Assembly: GCA_964432595.1 (NCBI GenBank)
Contig: CAYSOF010000004.1
Location: 186,001-250,000 of the forward strand
DNA: 64,000 nt
Direction of reading: 5' to 3'
From: DASYLJ01 sp964432595
Lineage (GTDB): Bacteria > Desulfobacterota > Binatia > DP-6
Every line of letters starts with the position of its first letter. Positions within the stretch are counted from its first letter, which is position 1. This document shows positions 48,177 to 57,143 of the stretch, piece by piece. The notes beneath the pieces were generated by a model. It had not been told where the DNA came from. It ran no database searches and saw nothing but the letters and a program-made list of their open reading frames with translations. The translations under genes and the position numbers were made by a program.

Positions 48177-48848
48177 ATGGCGGTCGCGAATACCCAGCCC
48201 CACGAGAGCGCGGTCTACTACGAGTTCTCGCACCTGTACGACATGTTCTTCGGGCGGGTGTTCTACCCGCGCATCGCGAAGGTCATCCGATCGCTGAACA
48301 TCGAGCCCGGCGCCCGGGTCCTCGAGATCGGCGTGGGCACCGGCCTCTCGCTCGACGCGTATCCGAGCCACTGCCACGTCACCGGCATCGACCTCGCCCC
48401 CGACATGCTCGAGCGTGCCCAGGAGCGAGTGAACCAGAACGGCTGGCGGCACATCACCCTCGCGCAGGGCGACGCGCTCGACCTCCAGTTCGACGACAGC
48501 TCGTTCGACTACGTGATGGCGTTCCACGTCATCAGCGTCGTCCCCGATCCGCACCGCATGCTCGCCGAGGCACGCCGCGTCGCACGTCCGGGCGGCGTCA
48601 TTACCATCATCAACCATTTCCGCAGCCCGAAGCCCGCGGTCGCCCGCCTGCAGCGCACGATCGACCCGATCACGCGCCGGCTCGGCTGGACCACGCTGCG
48701 CCTGCCCGACGTGCTCGACCGCCGCGCGCTCCACGTCGAGCGCGAGTGGAAGACGTCGCGCCGCTCGCTGTTCACGATCGTCGTGGCGCGCAACGCCAAG
48801 GGCATCCCGAGCGACGCCGGCAGCGCCGCTCCCCAGCTGTCCCTGTAG
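48177..48848 (+). CDS. Class I SAM methyltransferase (PmtA-like)
   Basis: A 223-residue methyltransferase. The SAM loop VLEIGVGTGLSLDAYP and the following TGIDLAPDML are clear, as is the DALDLQFDDSSFD acidic motif. The YYEFSHLYDMFFGRVFYP opening resembles the Rhodobacter-type phosphatidylethanolamine N-methyltransferase, so a phospholipid substrate is likely but not proven. ATG 48177 is chosen over the in-frame GTG 48150 because AAGGAG lies five bases before it. It is convergent with a hypothetical gene, with one base between the stops. Confidence 0.78.
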   Translation: MAVANTQPHESAVYYEFSHLYDMFFGRVFYPRIAKVIRSLNIEPGARVLEIGVGTGLSLDAYPSHCHVTGIDLAPDMLERAQERVNQNGWRHITLAQGDALDLQFDDSSFDYVMAFHVISVVPDPHRMLAEARRVARPGGVITIINHFRSPKPAVARLQRTIDPITRRLGWTTLRLPDVLDRRALHVEREWKTSRRSLFTIVVARNAKGIPSDAGSAAPQLSL

Positions 48849-48849
48849 A

Positions 48850-49419
48850 TCAGTGGCGCCGCGCGGTGCGCGGCGCGTACGGGATCAGCCCGCGGCGCAC
48901 GAGGACGTTCGCCTCGCGGCGGCCCTGCGTGTGCAGCCAGCGACGGTAGATCCGCAGCGTGTCCTGCTCGCGGCGGAACAGCTCCTGGTCGCTGATCTCA
49001 CCGAGCACACGGACGAAGTCCGGAAAGCGCGCCGCCAGCTCCTCGAACGACGTCGCGAGCGCGCCGCGGCTGTCGTCCGCCGACAGCCGCGCATACGCGT
49101 TCCGGCCGAGCATCGTGTAGTAGGTCGGTCCGACCATGCTGCGCTCGAGGCTGTCGACGAAGATTCCCGTCAGGAAGAGGGCGGTGTCACCCACCCGGCG
49201 CAGCTTCTGGTAGCGCTCGGATGCCGGACGCTGCAGGGCCTCGAGGTACTCGATGGCCAGCGGAGGATCGAGCAGATCCGCCCGGTCGGGCCGCAGGAAA
49301 GCCGCCAGCAGCTGGACGAGGTAGAACTCGGTGGTCTCCGACGACGCCACCCGCTGCGCAGTCATCGCCGCGCGAACCATGTCGCGGAACAGCGCGATCA
49401 CGTTGCCGGTCTCGAGCAT
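48850..49419 (-). CDS. Hypothetical helical protein
   Basis: A 189-residue cytosolic protein that I do not recognise. It is helical and Arg/Leu-rich with no signal or metal motif. Stretches such as ETTEFYLVQLLAAFLRPD, YQKLRRVGDTALFLTGIF and GPTYYTMLGRNAYARL look conserved rather than random. ATG 49419 has a good GGAGG site seven bases upstream and a TTGTGA/CAGAAT promoter. Its end is one base from the methyltransferase end. Confidence 0.7.
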   Translation of the reverse strand: MLETGNVIALFRDMVRAAMTAQRVASSETTEFYLVQLLAAFLRPDRADLLDPPLAIEYLEALQRPASERYQKLRRVGDTALFLTGIFVDSLERSMVGPTYYTMLGRNAYARLSADDSRGALATSFEELAARFPDFVRVLGEISDQELFRREQDTLRIYRRWLHTQGRREANVLVRRGLIPYAPRTARRH

Positions 49420-49441
49420 CGGTCGACCTCCAGCCTGTCGG

Positions 49442-49470
49442 ATTCTGCGGGCAAAACGCCGGTTTCACAA
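49442..49470 (-). promoter_or_regulatory. Promoter of the hypothetical gene at 48850-49419
   Basis: Leftward TTGTGA (49470-49465), 17 bases, CAGAAT (49447-49442). The leader of about 15 bases includes a GGAGG site. Confidence 0.45.
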
Positions 49471-49481
49471 ACATGGCCGGT

Positions 49482-49510
49482 TTGAGTGCCCGAAAGGCCT
49501 TTGGTAGAGG
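49482..49510 (+). promoter_or_regulatory. Promoter of hisS-aspS
   Basis: TTGAGT at 49482-49487, 17 bases, TAGAGG at 49505-49510. ATG 49531 follows after 20 bases. No T-box or other riboswitch is visible. Confidence 0.45.
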
Positions 49511-49530
49511 GTGTCGGCTCGGCAGCGCGC

Positions 49531-50829
49531 ATGACGAAGCCCGCCACCATCACCGCCGTCAAGGGCTTCCGCGACGTGCTCCCGGACGAGAGCGTCCGCT
49601 GGCAGGCCCTGGAGACGGCCGCCGCCCGCATCTTCGGCAGCTACGGGTTCGGGGACGTCCGCCTGCCGGTCCTCGAGCGGGCCGAGCTGTTCGCCCGGTC
49701 GCTCGGCGAGACGACGGACGTGGTCGAGAAGGAGATGTACTCCTTCCCCGACCGCGACGAGACCATCGTCACGCTGCGGCCCGAGGCCACCGCCAGCGTG
49801 GTTCGCGCCTACGTGGAGAGCGGTCTCGGGAAGCGCGAGCCCGTCAGCCGGCTCTGGTACGCAGGGCCGATGTTCCGGCGCGAGCGCCCGCAGAAAGGGC
49901 GCTACCGGCAGTTCCAGCAGATCGGCGTCGAGATGCTCGGCCGCTCGGACGCGCTGGCCGACGCGGAGCTGCTGACGATGCTCTCCGACTATCTCGCGGC
50001 CGTCGCCGTGCCCGACGTCACCCTCGAGCTGAACTCGCTGGGCGATCAGACCTGCCGGCCGGTCTACCGCGAGCGGCTGCAGGCATTCGGACGCGAGCAC
50101 CTCGCCGACCTGTGCCCGGACTGCCACCGCCGCATCGACCGCAACCCGCTGCGGCTCCTCGACTGCAAGGTCCCGGCGTGCCGCGCCGTCATGCAGCACG
50201 CGCCGGTCATGCTCGAGCACCTCTGCGACCCGTGTCGCGAGCACTTCGACGAGGTGCGTGCGCTGCTCGAGCGCGAGCGCGTCACCTACACGCTGAACAC
50301 GCGGCTCGTCCGCGGGCTCGACTACTACTGCCGCACGGCGTTCGAGGTGATCGCCGGCGGGCTCGGCGCTCAGAACGCCGTCGGCGGTGGCGGGCGCTAC
50401 GACGGGCTCGTCGCTGCGCTCGGCGGCGGCGACGTCCCGGGGACCGGATTCGCCCTCGGCGTCGACCGGCTCGCGATGCTGCTCGAGTCGGCCGCAACGC
50501 AGGCGCCCGCGCCCGCGGCGATCATCTTGCCGCTCGACGCCCGCGCCGTCGGCCCCGCGCTCGACGTGGCGACGCGGCTCCGCCGCGAGGGCGTCGGGGT
50601 GATCGTCGAGGCCGCGGGCCGAAGCCTCAAGTCGCTGCTGCGAGCCGCCGACCGCCAGGGCGCGGCCATCGCGATCATCCTCGGGGAGGACGAGCTGCGC
50701 ACGGGCCGGGCCACCATCCGCAACCTCGTGCGACGGGAGGACCGTCCGCAGGCGCTCGCGCTCGACGCGTCCGGACCCGAGCTCGCGCGGCACGTCCGGA
50801 GTGAAGCAGGATCGGAGACGCTGACATGA
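49531..50829 (+). CDS. hisS: Histidine--tRNA ligase
   Basis: A class II tRNA synthetase charging tRNA-His. The 432 residues start TKPATITAVKGFRDVLP, matching the family. Motif 2 (RPEATAS...RLWYAGPMFRRERPQKGRYRQFQQ in parts), the histidine motif LVRGLDYYCRTAFEV and motif 3 (FALGVDRLAMLL) are present, followed by the C-terminal anticodon domain. A Cys-x2-Cys set near 190-225 (LCPDCHRR, LLDCKVPAC) is common in bacterial HisRS. ATG 49531 is fixed by homology. It overlaps aspS by ATGA. Confidence 0.95.
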   Translation: MTKPATITAVKGFRDVLPDESVRWQALETAAARIFGSYGFGDVRLPVLERAELFARSLGETTDVVEKEMYSFPDRDETIVTLRPEATASVVRAYVESGLGKREPVSRLWYAGPMFRRERPQKGRYRQFQQIGVEMLGRSDALADAELLTMLSDYLAAVAVPDVTLELNSLGDQTCRPVYRERLQAFGREHLADLCPDCHRRIDRNPLRLLDCKVPACRAVMQHAPVMLEHLCDPCREHFDEVRALLERERVTYTLNTRLVRGLDYYCRTAFEVIAGGLGAQNAVGGGGRYDGLVAALGGGDVPGTGFALGVDRLAMLLESAATQAPAPAAIILPLDARAVGPALDVATRLRREGVGVIVEAAGRSLKSLLRAADRQGAAIAIILGEDELRTGRATIRNLVRREDRPQALALDASGPELARHVRSEAGSETLT

Positions 50830-52613
50830 CGGTGCAGATCGAATCGCTCGGCGAGTGGAAGCGGACCGACCTGGCGGGGGACCTCCGTCCCGAGCACATC
50901 GGCCGCGAGGTGATCGTGACGGGCTGGGTGCACGGCCGGCGCGACCACGGCGGCGTGCTGTTCATCGACCTGCGCGACCGCGCGGGCCTCGTGCAGATCG
51001 TCTGCGACCCCGCCGACAGCCCGGTCGCGCATCAGCAGGCGGGCGACGTCCGGCTCGAATGGGTGATCGGCGTGAAGGGCCGCGTCCGCGCGCGACCGGC
51101 CGAGACCGTGAACCCCGAGCTGCCGACCGGCGCGATCGAAATCGTCGCCGAGCGGCTCGGCGTGCTGAACACGGCCCGTCCCACGCCGTTCCCCGTCGAC
51201 GACGACGCCGAGGTCAACGAGAACACCCGCCTGCGCTACCGCTACCTCGACATGCGCCGTCCGACGATGCAGCAGAAGCTGCGCCTGCGGCACGACGTCA
51301 CGCAGCGCGTGCGCGCGCATCTCGAGCAGAACGGCTTCATCGAGGTCGAGACGCCGATCCTGACGCGCTCGACCCCCGAGGGCGCGCGTGACTACCTCGT
51401 GCCCAGCCGTGTGACCCGCGGAGCGTTCTACGCGCTGCCGCAGTCGCCGCAGCTCTTCAAGCAGATCCTGATGATGGGCGGCATCGATCGGTACTACCAG
51501 ATCGCGCGCTGCTTCCGGGACGAGGACCTGCGCGCCGACCGTCAGCCCGAGTTCACGCAGATCGACCTCGAGATGTCGTTCGTCACCCCGGCCGACGTGA
51601 TGGGCATGGTCGAGCCGATGATCGCCGACATCTTCACGGCGGTCCGCGGCCGGCCGACGCCGCGTCCGTTCCCGATCATGAGCTACGCCGACGCGATGCT
51701 GCGCTACGGCACCGATCGGCCGGACCTCCGCGTCGACCTCGAGCTGGCCGACTTCTCGCCGTGCTTCGAGGGCACCGGTTTCCGCGTGTTCGCCGACGCG
51801 CTCGCGGCCGGCAACCGCATTCGCGGCATGGTCGCGCCGGGCGGTGGGGCGCTGTCGCGGAAGGAGCTCGACGACCTCGTGTCGTTCGCGATGGGCGAGG
51901 GCGCCCGCGGCCTCACGTGGATCAAGATCGGCACCGACGGCTGGCAGTCGCCGGCCGTGAAGTTCCTGTCCGACGCGGAGAAGGAGCGCCTCACCGCGGC
52001 AGGCCCACTCGCCGCGGGCGATCTCCTGATCCTCCTCGCCGAGCCGTCGGCGCGCGCGGCCCAGATTCTCTCGCAGATCCGTGTTCGGCTGGGCGAGCGG
52101 CTGAACCGCACGACGGCCGACGCCGACCGCTTCCTCTGGGTCGTCGACTTCCCGCTGGTCGAGCGGGACGAGGACGCCGGGCGGTGGAACGCCGTGCACC
52201 ATCCGTTCACGGCGCCGCGCGATCAGGACCTCGACAAGCTCGAGTCCGCGCCGGGCAAGGTGCTCGCGCAGGCCTACGACCTGGTCCTGAACGGCATCGA
52301 GCTCGGTGGCGGCAGCGTCCGTATCCACCGCCCCGACGTGCAGGGACGCGTCTTGGCGCTCCTCGGCATGGGCGAGAAGGAAGCCCACGAGCGGTTCGGG
52401 TTCCTGCTGGAGGCGCTCTCCTACGGCGCGCCGCCGCACGGGGGGCTGGCGTTCGGGTTGGACCGCCTCGTGATGCTCCTCGCGGGCGCCGACTCCATCC
52501 GCGAGGTCATCGCCTTCCCGAAGACGCAGAAGGCGTCGTGTCCGCTCACGGACGCCCCGACGCCGGTCGACGCGCTCCAGCTGCGCGATCTCGCGATCCG
52601 CGTCGTCGAGTAG
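50826..52613 (+). CDS. aspS: Aspartate--tRNA ligase
   Basis: A class II synthetase, bacterial type with the GAD insertion. Of 595 residues, 1-110 form the OB-fold anticodon domain (VTGWVHGRRDHGGVLFIDLRD), then motif 1 and 2 (ETPILTRSTPEGARDYLVP, RCFRDEDLRADRQPEFTQIDLEMSF in parts), the insertion near 290-420, and motif 3 (GGLAFGLDRLVMLL). It may be discriminating or non-discriminating; no Asp/Glu amidotransferase genes lie here to decide. The start overlaps the hisS stop (ATGA). Confidence 0.95.
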   Translation: MTVQIESLGEWKRTDLAGDLRPEHIGREVIVTGWVHGRRDHGGVLFIDLRDRAGLVQIVCDPADSPVAHQQAGDVRLEWVIGVKGRVRARPAETVNPELPTGAIEIVAERLGVLNTARPTPFPVDDDAEVNENTRLRYRYLDMRRPTMQQKLRLRHDVTQRVRAHLEQNGFIEVETPILTRSTPEGARDYLVPSRVTRGAFYALPQSPQLFKQILMMGGIDRYYQIARCFRDEDLRADRQPEFTQIDLEMSFVTPADVMGMVEPMIADIFTAVRGRPTPRPFPIMSYADAMLRYGTDRPDLRVDLELADFSPCFEGTGFRVFADALAAGNRIRGMVAPGGGALSRKELDDLVSFAMGEGARGLTWIKIGTDGWQSPAVKFLSDAEKERLTAAGPLAAGDLLILLAEPSARAAQILSQIRVRLGERLNRTTADADRFLWVVDFPLVERDEDAGRWNAVHHPFTAPRDQDLDKLESAPGKVLAQAYDLVLNGIELGGGSVRIHRPDVQGRVLALLGMGEKEAHERFGFLLEALSYGAPPHGGLAFGLDRLVMLLAGADSIREVIAFPKTQKASCPLTDAPTPVDALQLRDLAIRVVE

Positions 52614-52631
52614 AACGCGCGACCCTCGTGT

Positions 52632-52653
52632 CGCGGCCGGCGAAGCCGGCGCG
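52632..52653. terminator. GC hairpin between convergent aspS and ald
   Basis: A GCCGGC-GAA-GCCGGC stem, extended by CGC pairs with one bulge, sits in the 62 bases between the two convergent stops. It has no T-run; the termination role is a guess from position. Confidence 0.32.
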
Positions 52654-52675
52654 ATATGCGCGGCACGCCTGCGTC

Positions 52676-53785
52676 TCAGACGAGCGTTTCGACGGGGACG
52701 GCAGCCGCTTCGATCGCTTGTGCAACCCCGGGATGCGTCACGTGGCCGTCGTACGTGTTGCAGGCGCGGCGGAGCGGCGCCGACGTGCGGAGCGCTTCGG
52801 CGACACCGAGATCGGCGAGCATCAGCGCGTACGACAGCGTCGCGTTCGTCAGCGCGTGCGTGGACGTGTTCGGGACGATGCCGGGCATGTTCGTCACGCA
52901 GTAGTGGACGACGCCGTCGACGACGTACGTCGGGCGCGCGTGCGTGGTCGGGCGGGACGTCTCGGCGCAGCCGCCCTGGTCGATCGACAGGTCGACGAAA
53001 GCGGCGCCCGGCTTCATGGCACCGACCAGCGTCCGCGACAGCAGGCGTGGTGAGCGGGCGCCGGGGATCAGGACGGCGCCGACGACGAGGTCGGCGGCGA
53101 CGACCTCCTCCTCGATGTTGGCGCGGTTCGACATGACCGTGGTCACGTGGCCGCCGAGGATGTCGTTCACGTAGCGCAGCTTGGCCGCGTCGATGTCCAG
53201 GATCGAGACGTGCGCGCCGACCCCGACCGCGACCTGGCAGGCGCTCGCGCCGGAGATGCCCGCGCCGATGATCACTACCTTCGCCGGCCGGACGCCGGCG
53301 GCGCCCGACAGCAGTACGCCGCGGCCGCCGTTCTGCGCCTGCAGGGCCCATGCGCCGACCTGGATGGCCAGTCGACCCGCCACCTCGCTCATCGGCGCCA
53401 GCAGCGGCAGGCTGCCGTCGTCGAGCTGGAGCGTCTCGTAGGCGAGGGCGCGCACGCGGCGCTCGACGAGCGCCCGCGTCAGCTCCGCGTTGGCGGCGAG
53501 ATGCAGATAGGTGAAGAGCGTCAGGTCGGGGCGCAGGAACGCGTACTCCGACGGCAGCGGCTCCTTCACCTTGAGGATCAGGTCGGCGCGGCTCCACACG
53601 CCCGGCGCATCGGCGAGCGTCGCGCCCGCGTTGCGATAGAGCGCGTCGGGCAGGCTCGAGGCCGCGCCGGCACCGTACTCGACCAGCACGGTGTGGCCGT
53701 GCGCCACCAGCGCACCGACCCCACTGGGTGTGAGAGCGACGCGGCTCTCCTCCTCCTTCACCTCGCGCGGAACCCCGATGATCAT
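52676..53785 (-). CDS. ald: Alanine dehydrogenase
   Basis: It interconverts L-alanine and pyruvate with NAD. From ATG 53785 the 369 residues show MIIGVPREVKEEESRVAL, catalytic Lys74 (KVKEP), His95 in TYLHLAAN, the GAGISG nucleotide loop near residue 172, and the DLSIDQGGCAETSRPTTH segment. Size and residues are normal. The frame is open upstream to 53908, but this ATG follows an extended -10 box by six bases. It is divergent from the M50 protease gene. Confidence 0.94.
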   Translation of the reverse strand: MIIGVPREVKEEESRVALTPSGVGALVAHGHTVLVEYGAGAASSLPDALYRNAGATLADAPGVWSRADLILKVKEPLPSEYAFLRPDLTLFTYLHLAANAELTRALVERRVRALAYETLQLDDGSLPLLAPMSEVAGRLAIQVGAWALQAQNGGRGVLLSGAAGVRPAKVVIIGAGISGASACQVAVGVGAHVSILDIDAAKLRYVNDILGGHVTTVMSNRANIEEEVVAADLVVGAVLIPGARSPRLLSRTLVGAMKPGAAFVDLSIDQGGCAETSRPTTHARPTYVVDGVVHYCVTNMPGIVPNTSTHALTNATLSYALMLADLGVAEALRTSAPLRRACNTYDGHVTHPGVAQAIEAAAVPVETLV

Positions 53786-53791
53786 GTGCGC

Positions 53792-53797
53792 AGCATA
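53792..53797 (-). promoter_or_regulatory. Leaderless extended -10 promoter of ald
   Basis: Leftward TGG plus TATGCT (53797-53792), six bases, then ATG 53785. No clear -35 box. Confidence 0.42.
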
Positions 53798-53808
53798 CCA
53801 GAGATTCC

Positions 53809-53837
53809 TTGCGCCCCCGCATCGCCGCCGATAGACT
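53809..53837 (+). promoter_or_regulatory. Promoter of the M50 protease gene
   Basis: TTGCGC at 53809-53814, 17 bases, TAGACT at 53832-53837, ten bases, then ATG 53848: leader of about three bases. Confidence 0.42.
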
Positions 53838-53847
53838 CCGCGCGCGT

Positions 53848-54504
53848 ATGGAGCCGACGGGTGTGATCGCGAACATAGCGATCCTGGCCGTGCCGCTCCT
53901 GGCTGCAATCGTCTTCCACGAGGTCGCCCACGGAGCAGTCGCCTATCTCTGCGGTGATCCCACCGCCGCCCGCAACGGCCGCCTGACGCTGAATCCCATC
54001 CCGCACATCGATCCCATCGGCAGCGTGCTGCTGCCCGGGATGCTGCTCGTCGCGCCGATGATCCTCGGCACGCCGCCCTTCGTGTTCGGCTACGCCAAGC
54101 CGGTCCCGGTCGATCCGCGGTACTTCCGCCATCCGACCCGCGACGAGATCATGGTCGCGCTGGCCGGACCGGGGACGAACCTCGTGTTGGCCGCGCTGAG
54201 CGCGCTCGTCCTGGGCCTGCTGCCGGCGCCCAGCGACGCATCCAGTCCGTTGCGCGCGCTCCAGCTCATGGCCGCGGCGTCGATCCAGGTGAATTGCCTG
54301 CTCGCCGTCTTCAACATGCTGCCGGTCCCGCCGCTCGACGGCGGCCACGTCCTCACCGCGATCCTGCCGCCGGGCAGCGCGAAGACGATGCGTGCGATCG
54401 AGAGCGTCGGCATCGTCCTGGTGCTGCTGGTCACGCTGAACACGCCGCTTCTGTCGACGTTGGTGAATCCGCTCGTCCGGTTCTTCTTCGGGCTGGTGCC
54501 GTGA
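53848..54504 (+). CDS. Site-2 protease family M50 membrane protein
   Basis: An intramembrane zinc metalloprotease of the short M50 (SpoIVFB/YwhC-like) group. The 218 residues contain HEVAH at 24-28, the second zinc motif PVPPLDGGH near residue 163, and about six membrane helices. No PDZ or CBS domain is present. Members cut membrane-bound regulators; a substrate is not evident. ATG 53848 is chosen from homology and the nearby promoter. The stop overlaps trpS (GTGA), the frequent M50-trpS-scpA-scpB-rluB order. Confidence 0.88.
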   Translation: MEPTGVIANIAILAVPLLAAIVFHEVAHGAVAYLCGDPTAARNGRLTLNPIPHIDPIGSVLLPGMLLVAPMILGTPPFVFGYAKPVPVDPRYFRHPTRDEIMVALAGPGTNLVLAALSALVLGLLPAPSDASSPLRALQLMAAASIQVNCLLAVFNMLPVPPLDGGHVLTAILPPGSAKTMRAIESVGIVLVLLVTLNTPLLSTLVNPLVRFFFGLVP

Positions 54505-55487
54505 CGAAGAGGCAGGTCATCGTCAGCGGCGCGCGGCCCACGGGCCGCCTGCACCTCGGCCACCTGCGCGGCACGCTCCAGAACTGGGTGCGCCTCCAGG
54601 CCGAGCACGAGTGCCTGTTCTTCGTCGCCGACTGGCACGCCCTCACGACCAGCTGGGAGGACACCGGCGGGATCGCCGAGGCGACGATCGACATGGTGCT
54701 CGACTGGCTCGCCGTCGGCATCGACCCGGAGCGCTCCACCATCTTCCAGCAGTCCGCGGTGAAGGAGCACGCCGAGCTCTTCCTGATCCTGGGCATGCTC
54801 ACGCCCGTGCCGTGGCTCGAGCGCAACCCGACGTACAAGGAGCAGCGCGAGCAGCTCGTCGACCGCGACATCTCCACGTACGGCTTCCTCGGCTACCCAG
54901 TGCTCCAGGCGGCCGACGTCATGATGTACAAGGCCACGGCGGTGCCGGTCGGGATCGACCAGGCGCCGCACATCGAGCTCGCGCGCGAGATCGCCCGTCG
55001 CTTCAACGCGACCTATCGCGACATCTTCCCCGAGCCGGCCACGATGCTCGCCGAGACCTCGAAGATCCTCGGCACCGACGGCCGCAAGATGAGCAAGAGC
55101 TACAACAACGCCGTCTTCCTGACGGAGCCCGCCGCCGACGTCGAGAAGAAGCTGTCGCGCATGGTGACCGACCCGCGCCGGGCGCGCCGGACCGATCCGG
55201 GCGTGCCCGAAGACTGTCCCGCCTACGTGTCCTTCCACCGCACCTACTGCACGCCCGAGGAGCTGCGGTGGCAGGAGGAGGGGTGCCGCACCGCAGGGAT
55301 CGGCTGTCTCGACTGCAAGAAGGTGATGATCAAGCACGTGGTCGCCGAGCTCGAGCCCATCCGCGAGCGGCGAGCCCGGCTCACGGCCGACGACGCGCGG
55401 GCCGCGCTCGAGGCCGGCAATGCGAAAGCACAGGCGATCGCCGCACGCACCATGGCCGAGGTACGGGAGGCACTGGGACTACGATGA
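54501..55487 (+). CDS. trpS: Tryptophan--tRNA ligase
   Basis: A class I synthetase of 328 residues. The HIGH motif is RLHLGHLRG, the KMSKS motif is GRKMSKSYNN, and between them are YPVLQAADVMMYK and VGIDQAPHIELAREIARRFN. A Cys-rich stretch CRTAGIGCLDCKK near residue 265 is common in deltaproteobacterial types. GTG 54501 overlaps the M50 stop; the end overlaps scpA (ATGA). Confidence 0.95.
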   Translation: MTKRQVIVSGARPTGRLHLGHLRGTLQNWVRLQAEHECLFFVADWHALTTSWEDTGGIAEATIDMVLDWLAVGIDPERSTIFQQSAVKEHAELFLILGMLTPVPWLERNPTYKEQREQLVDRDISTYGFLGYPVLQAADVMMYKATAVPVGIDQAPHIELAREIARRFNATYRDIFPEPATMLAETSKILGTDGRKMSKSYNNAVFLTEPAADVEKKLSRMVTDPRRARRTDPGVPEDCPAYVSFHRTYCTPEELRWQEEGCRTAGIGCLDCKKVMIKHVVAELEPIRERRARLTADDARAALEAGNAKAQAIAARTMAEVREALGLR

Positions 55488-56314
55488 CGCCCACCACCGC
55501 GCCGTGCACGATCAAGCTCGACGTCTTCGAGGGCCCGCTCGACCTGCTCCTGCACCTCATCAAGCGCAACGAGGTGCAGATCGCCGACATCCCCATCGCC
55601 ACGATCACCGACCAGTATCTGGCGATGCTGGAGGAGCTGCCCGAGCTGAACCTCGACGGCGCCGGCGAGTACCTCGTGATGGCGGCCACCCTGACGTACA
55701 TCAAGAGCCGCATGCTCCTGCCCGTCGCCCCCGACGGCGAGGAGGACGCGGAGGAGGATCCGCGCGCGGCGCTGGTGCAGCAGCTGCTCGAGTACCAGCG
55801 CTACCGCGAGGCGGCGGCCGGGCTCTCGTCGCGGGCGGTGCTGGAGCGCGACGTCTTCGCGCCGGCCGGCGAGTCGTCGCCCGCCGGCGTGTCCGACGAG
55901 GGACGGCCGCTCGTCCGCGACGCCAGCCTGGGCGATCTGCTCGACGCCCTGCGCACCGTGCTGAACCGCGTCCGCACGCCGCCCCCGCACGCGATCTTCA
56001 AGCCCGGCCTGTCGGTGTCGGAGTGCGTCCACCGCATCCTGTCGCGGTTCGCGCTGGATCGCGACGTGCGGTTCGATGCGCTCTTCTCGGAGGAGAGCGA
56101 TCGCACGGAAGTCATCGTGACGTTCCTTGCGCTTCTCGAATTGATCCGGCTTAAGGTGGTGCGGGCGGTGCAGAGCGACCGCTTCGGACCGATCGATCTG
56201 GGTCTGGCCGTCACGGACATCGGTGAGGCCGCGGCGATGGTGCAGGACGTCGGTTTCGACTCGTGGAGTGGAGGGGGAGAGCCGCATGGAAGTGGACCTG
56301 TCGAGCAATCCTGA
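55484..56314 (+). CDS. scpA: Segregation and condensation protein A
   Basis: The kleisin subunit that links the SMC heads in chromosome segregation. The 276 residues include the N-terminal FEGPLDLLLHLIKRNEVQIADIPI signature, LVMAATLTYIKSRMLLP, and the C-terminal winged-helix VTFLALLELIRLKVV. An acidic linker lies in the middle. The start overlaps the trpS stop; scpB begins inside its 3' end. The smc gene itself is not in the window. Confidence 0.93.
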   Translation: MTPTTAPCTIKLDVFEGPLDLLLHLIKRNEVQIADIPIATITDQYLAMLEELPELNLDGAGEYLVMAATLTYIKSRMLLPVAPDGEEDAEEDPRAALVQQLLEYQRYREAAAGLSSRAVLERDVFAPAGESSPAGVSDEGRPLVRDASLGDLLDALRTVLNRVRTPPPHAIFKPGLSVSECVHRILSRFALDRDVRFDALFSEESDRTEVIVTFLALLELIRLKVVRAVQSDRFGPIDLGLAVTDIGEAAAMVQDVGFDSWSGGGEPHGSGPVEQS

Positions 56315-57143
56315 GACGCACCTGAACGGCGTCAACGGCGTCGCACACGACGACGCACCGGCGCTCGAAGTGCCCGCGGCCGCGGAGGCCGCCCCCAACG
56401 GTGTCGCCGAGGTCGACGGCGTGCCGGCCATCGTCTTCGCTCCGCCCCCCGAGCAGCCCGACGGCGACGAAGCGCCCGCCGACGTCGCGGCGGAGGAGCC
56501 CTCGGCCGAGGCGGTCGACACCCTCCTGCTCGAGGGCATCCTCGAGAGCCTGCTGCTGGCGTCCGGGCAGCCGGTGCCGCTCGCACGCCTGGTCGAGACG
56601 CTCGACGGGCACGATCGCCGCGCCGTCGTCGCCGCGCTCAAGTCGCTCACCGAGCGCTACGAGCGCGAGAACCGCGGCCTCCGCGTGGTCCACGTCGCCG
56701 GCGGCTGGCAGCTGCGCTCGGCCCCCGAGCACGGCCCGTGGGTGCGTCGCCTCCTGGGCGGCCGACCGCCACGTCTGTCGCGCCCGATGCTCGAGACGCT
56801 GGCGATCATCGCCTACCGCCAGCCCTGCACCCGTGCCGAGATCGAGGCGATCCGCGGCGTCGACGCGGACGCGGTCGTCAGCACGCTCCTCGAGCGCCGC
56901 CTGATCAAGATCCAGGGACGCAAGGAGGCGCCGGGCCGCCCGTTGCTGTACGGCACCACGCGCGACTTCCTCGAGGTCTTCGGGCTGCCCGATCTGGCCG
57001 CGCTGCCGCCGCTCAGCGACCTCGGCGACGGCGCGGAGCTGCTCGCGGCGGTTCCCGAAGCGGCGGCAGCGGTGGAGGGGACGCCGCCGGAGCCTGCACC
57101 TGCCGAGCCCGTGGTCGCGGACGAGGACGGTACGGCGAGCTGA
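56286..57143 (+). CDS. scpB: Segregation and condensation protein B with acidic N-terminal extension
   Basis: ScpB dimers stabilise the SMC-ScpA ring. The conserved part begins near residue 78 (LLEGILESLLLASGQPVPLARLVE) and includes GWQLRSAPEH, LSRPMLETLAIIAYRQPCTRAEIEAIRGVD and RPLLYGTT. The first 75 residues are an unusual Ala/Pro/Glu/Asp-rich tail with no fold. A GGGGAG site precedes ATG 56286, which supports that extended start. It overlaps scpA by 29 bases. Confidence 0.92.
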   Translation: MEVDLSSNPETHLNGVNGVAHDDAPALEVPAAAEAAPNGVAEVDGVPAIVFAPPPEQPDGDEAPADVAAEEPSAEAVDTLLLEGILESLLLASGQPVPLARLVETLDGHDRRAVVAALKSLTERYERENRGLRVVHVAGGWQLRSAPEHGPWVRRLLGGRPPRLSRPMLETLAIIAYRQPCTRAEIEAIRGVDADAVVSTLLERRLIKIQGRKEAPGRPLLYGTTRDFLEVFGLPDLAALPPLSDLGDGAELLAAVPEAAAAVEGTPPEPAPAEPVVADEDGTAS

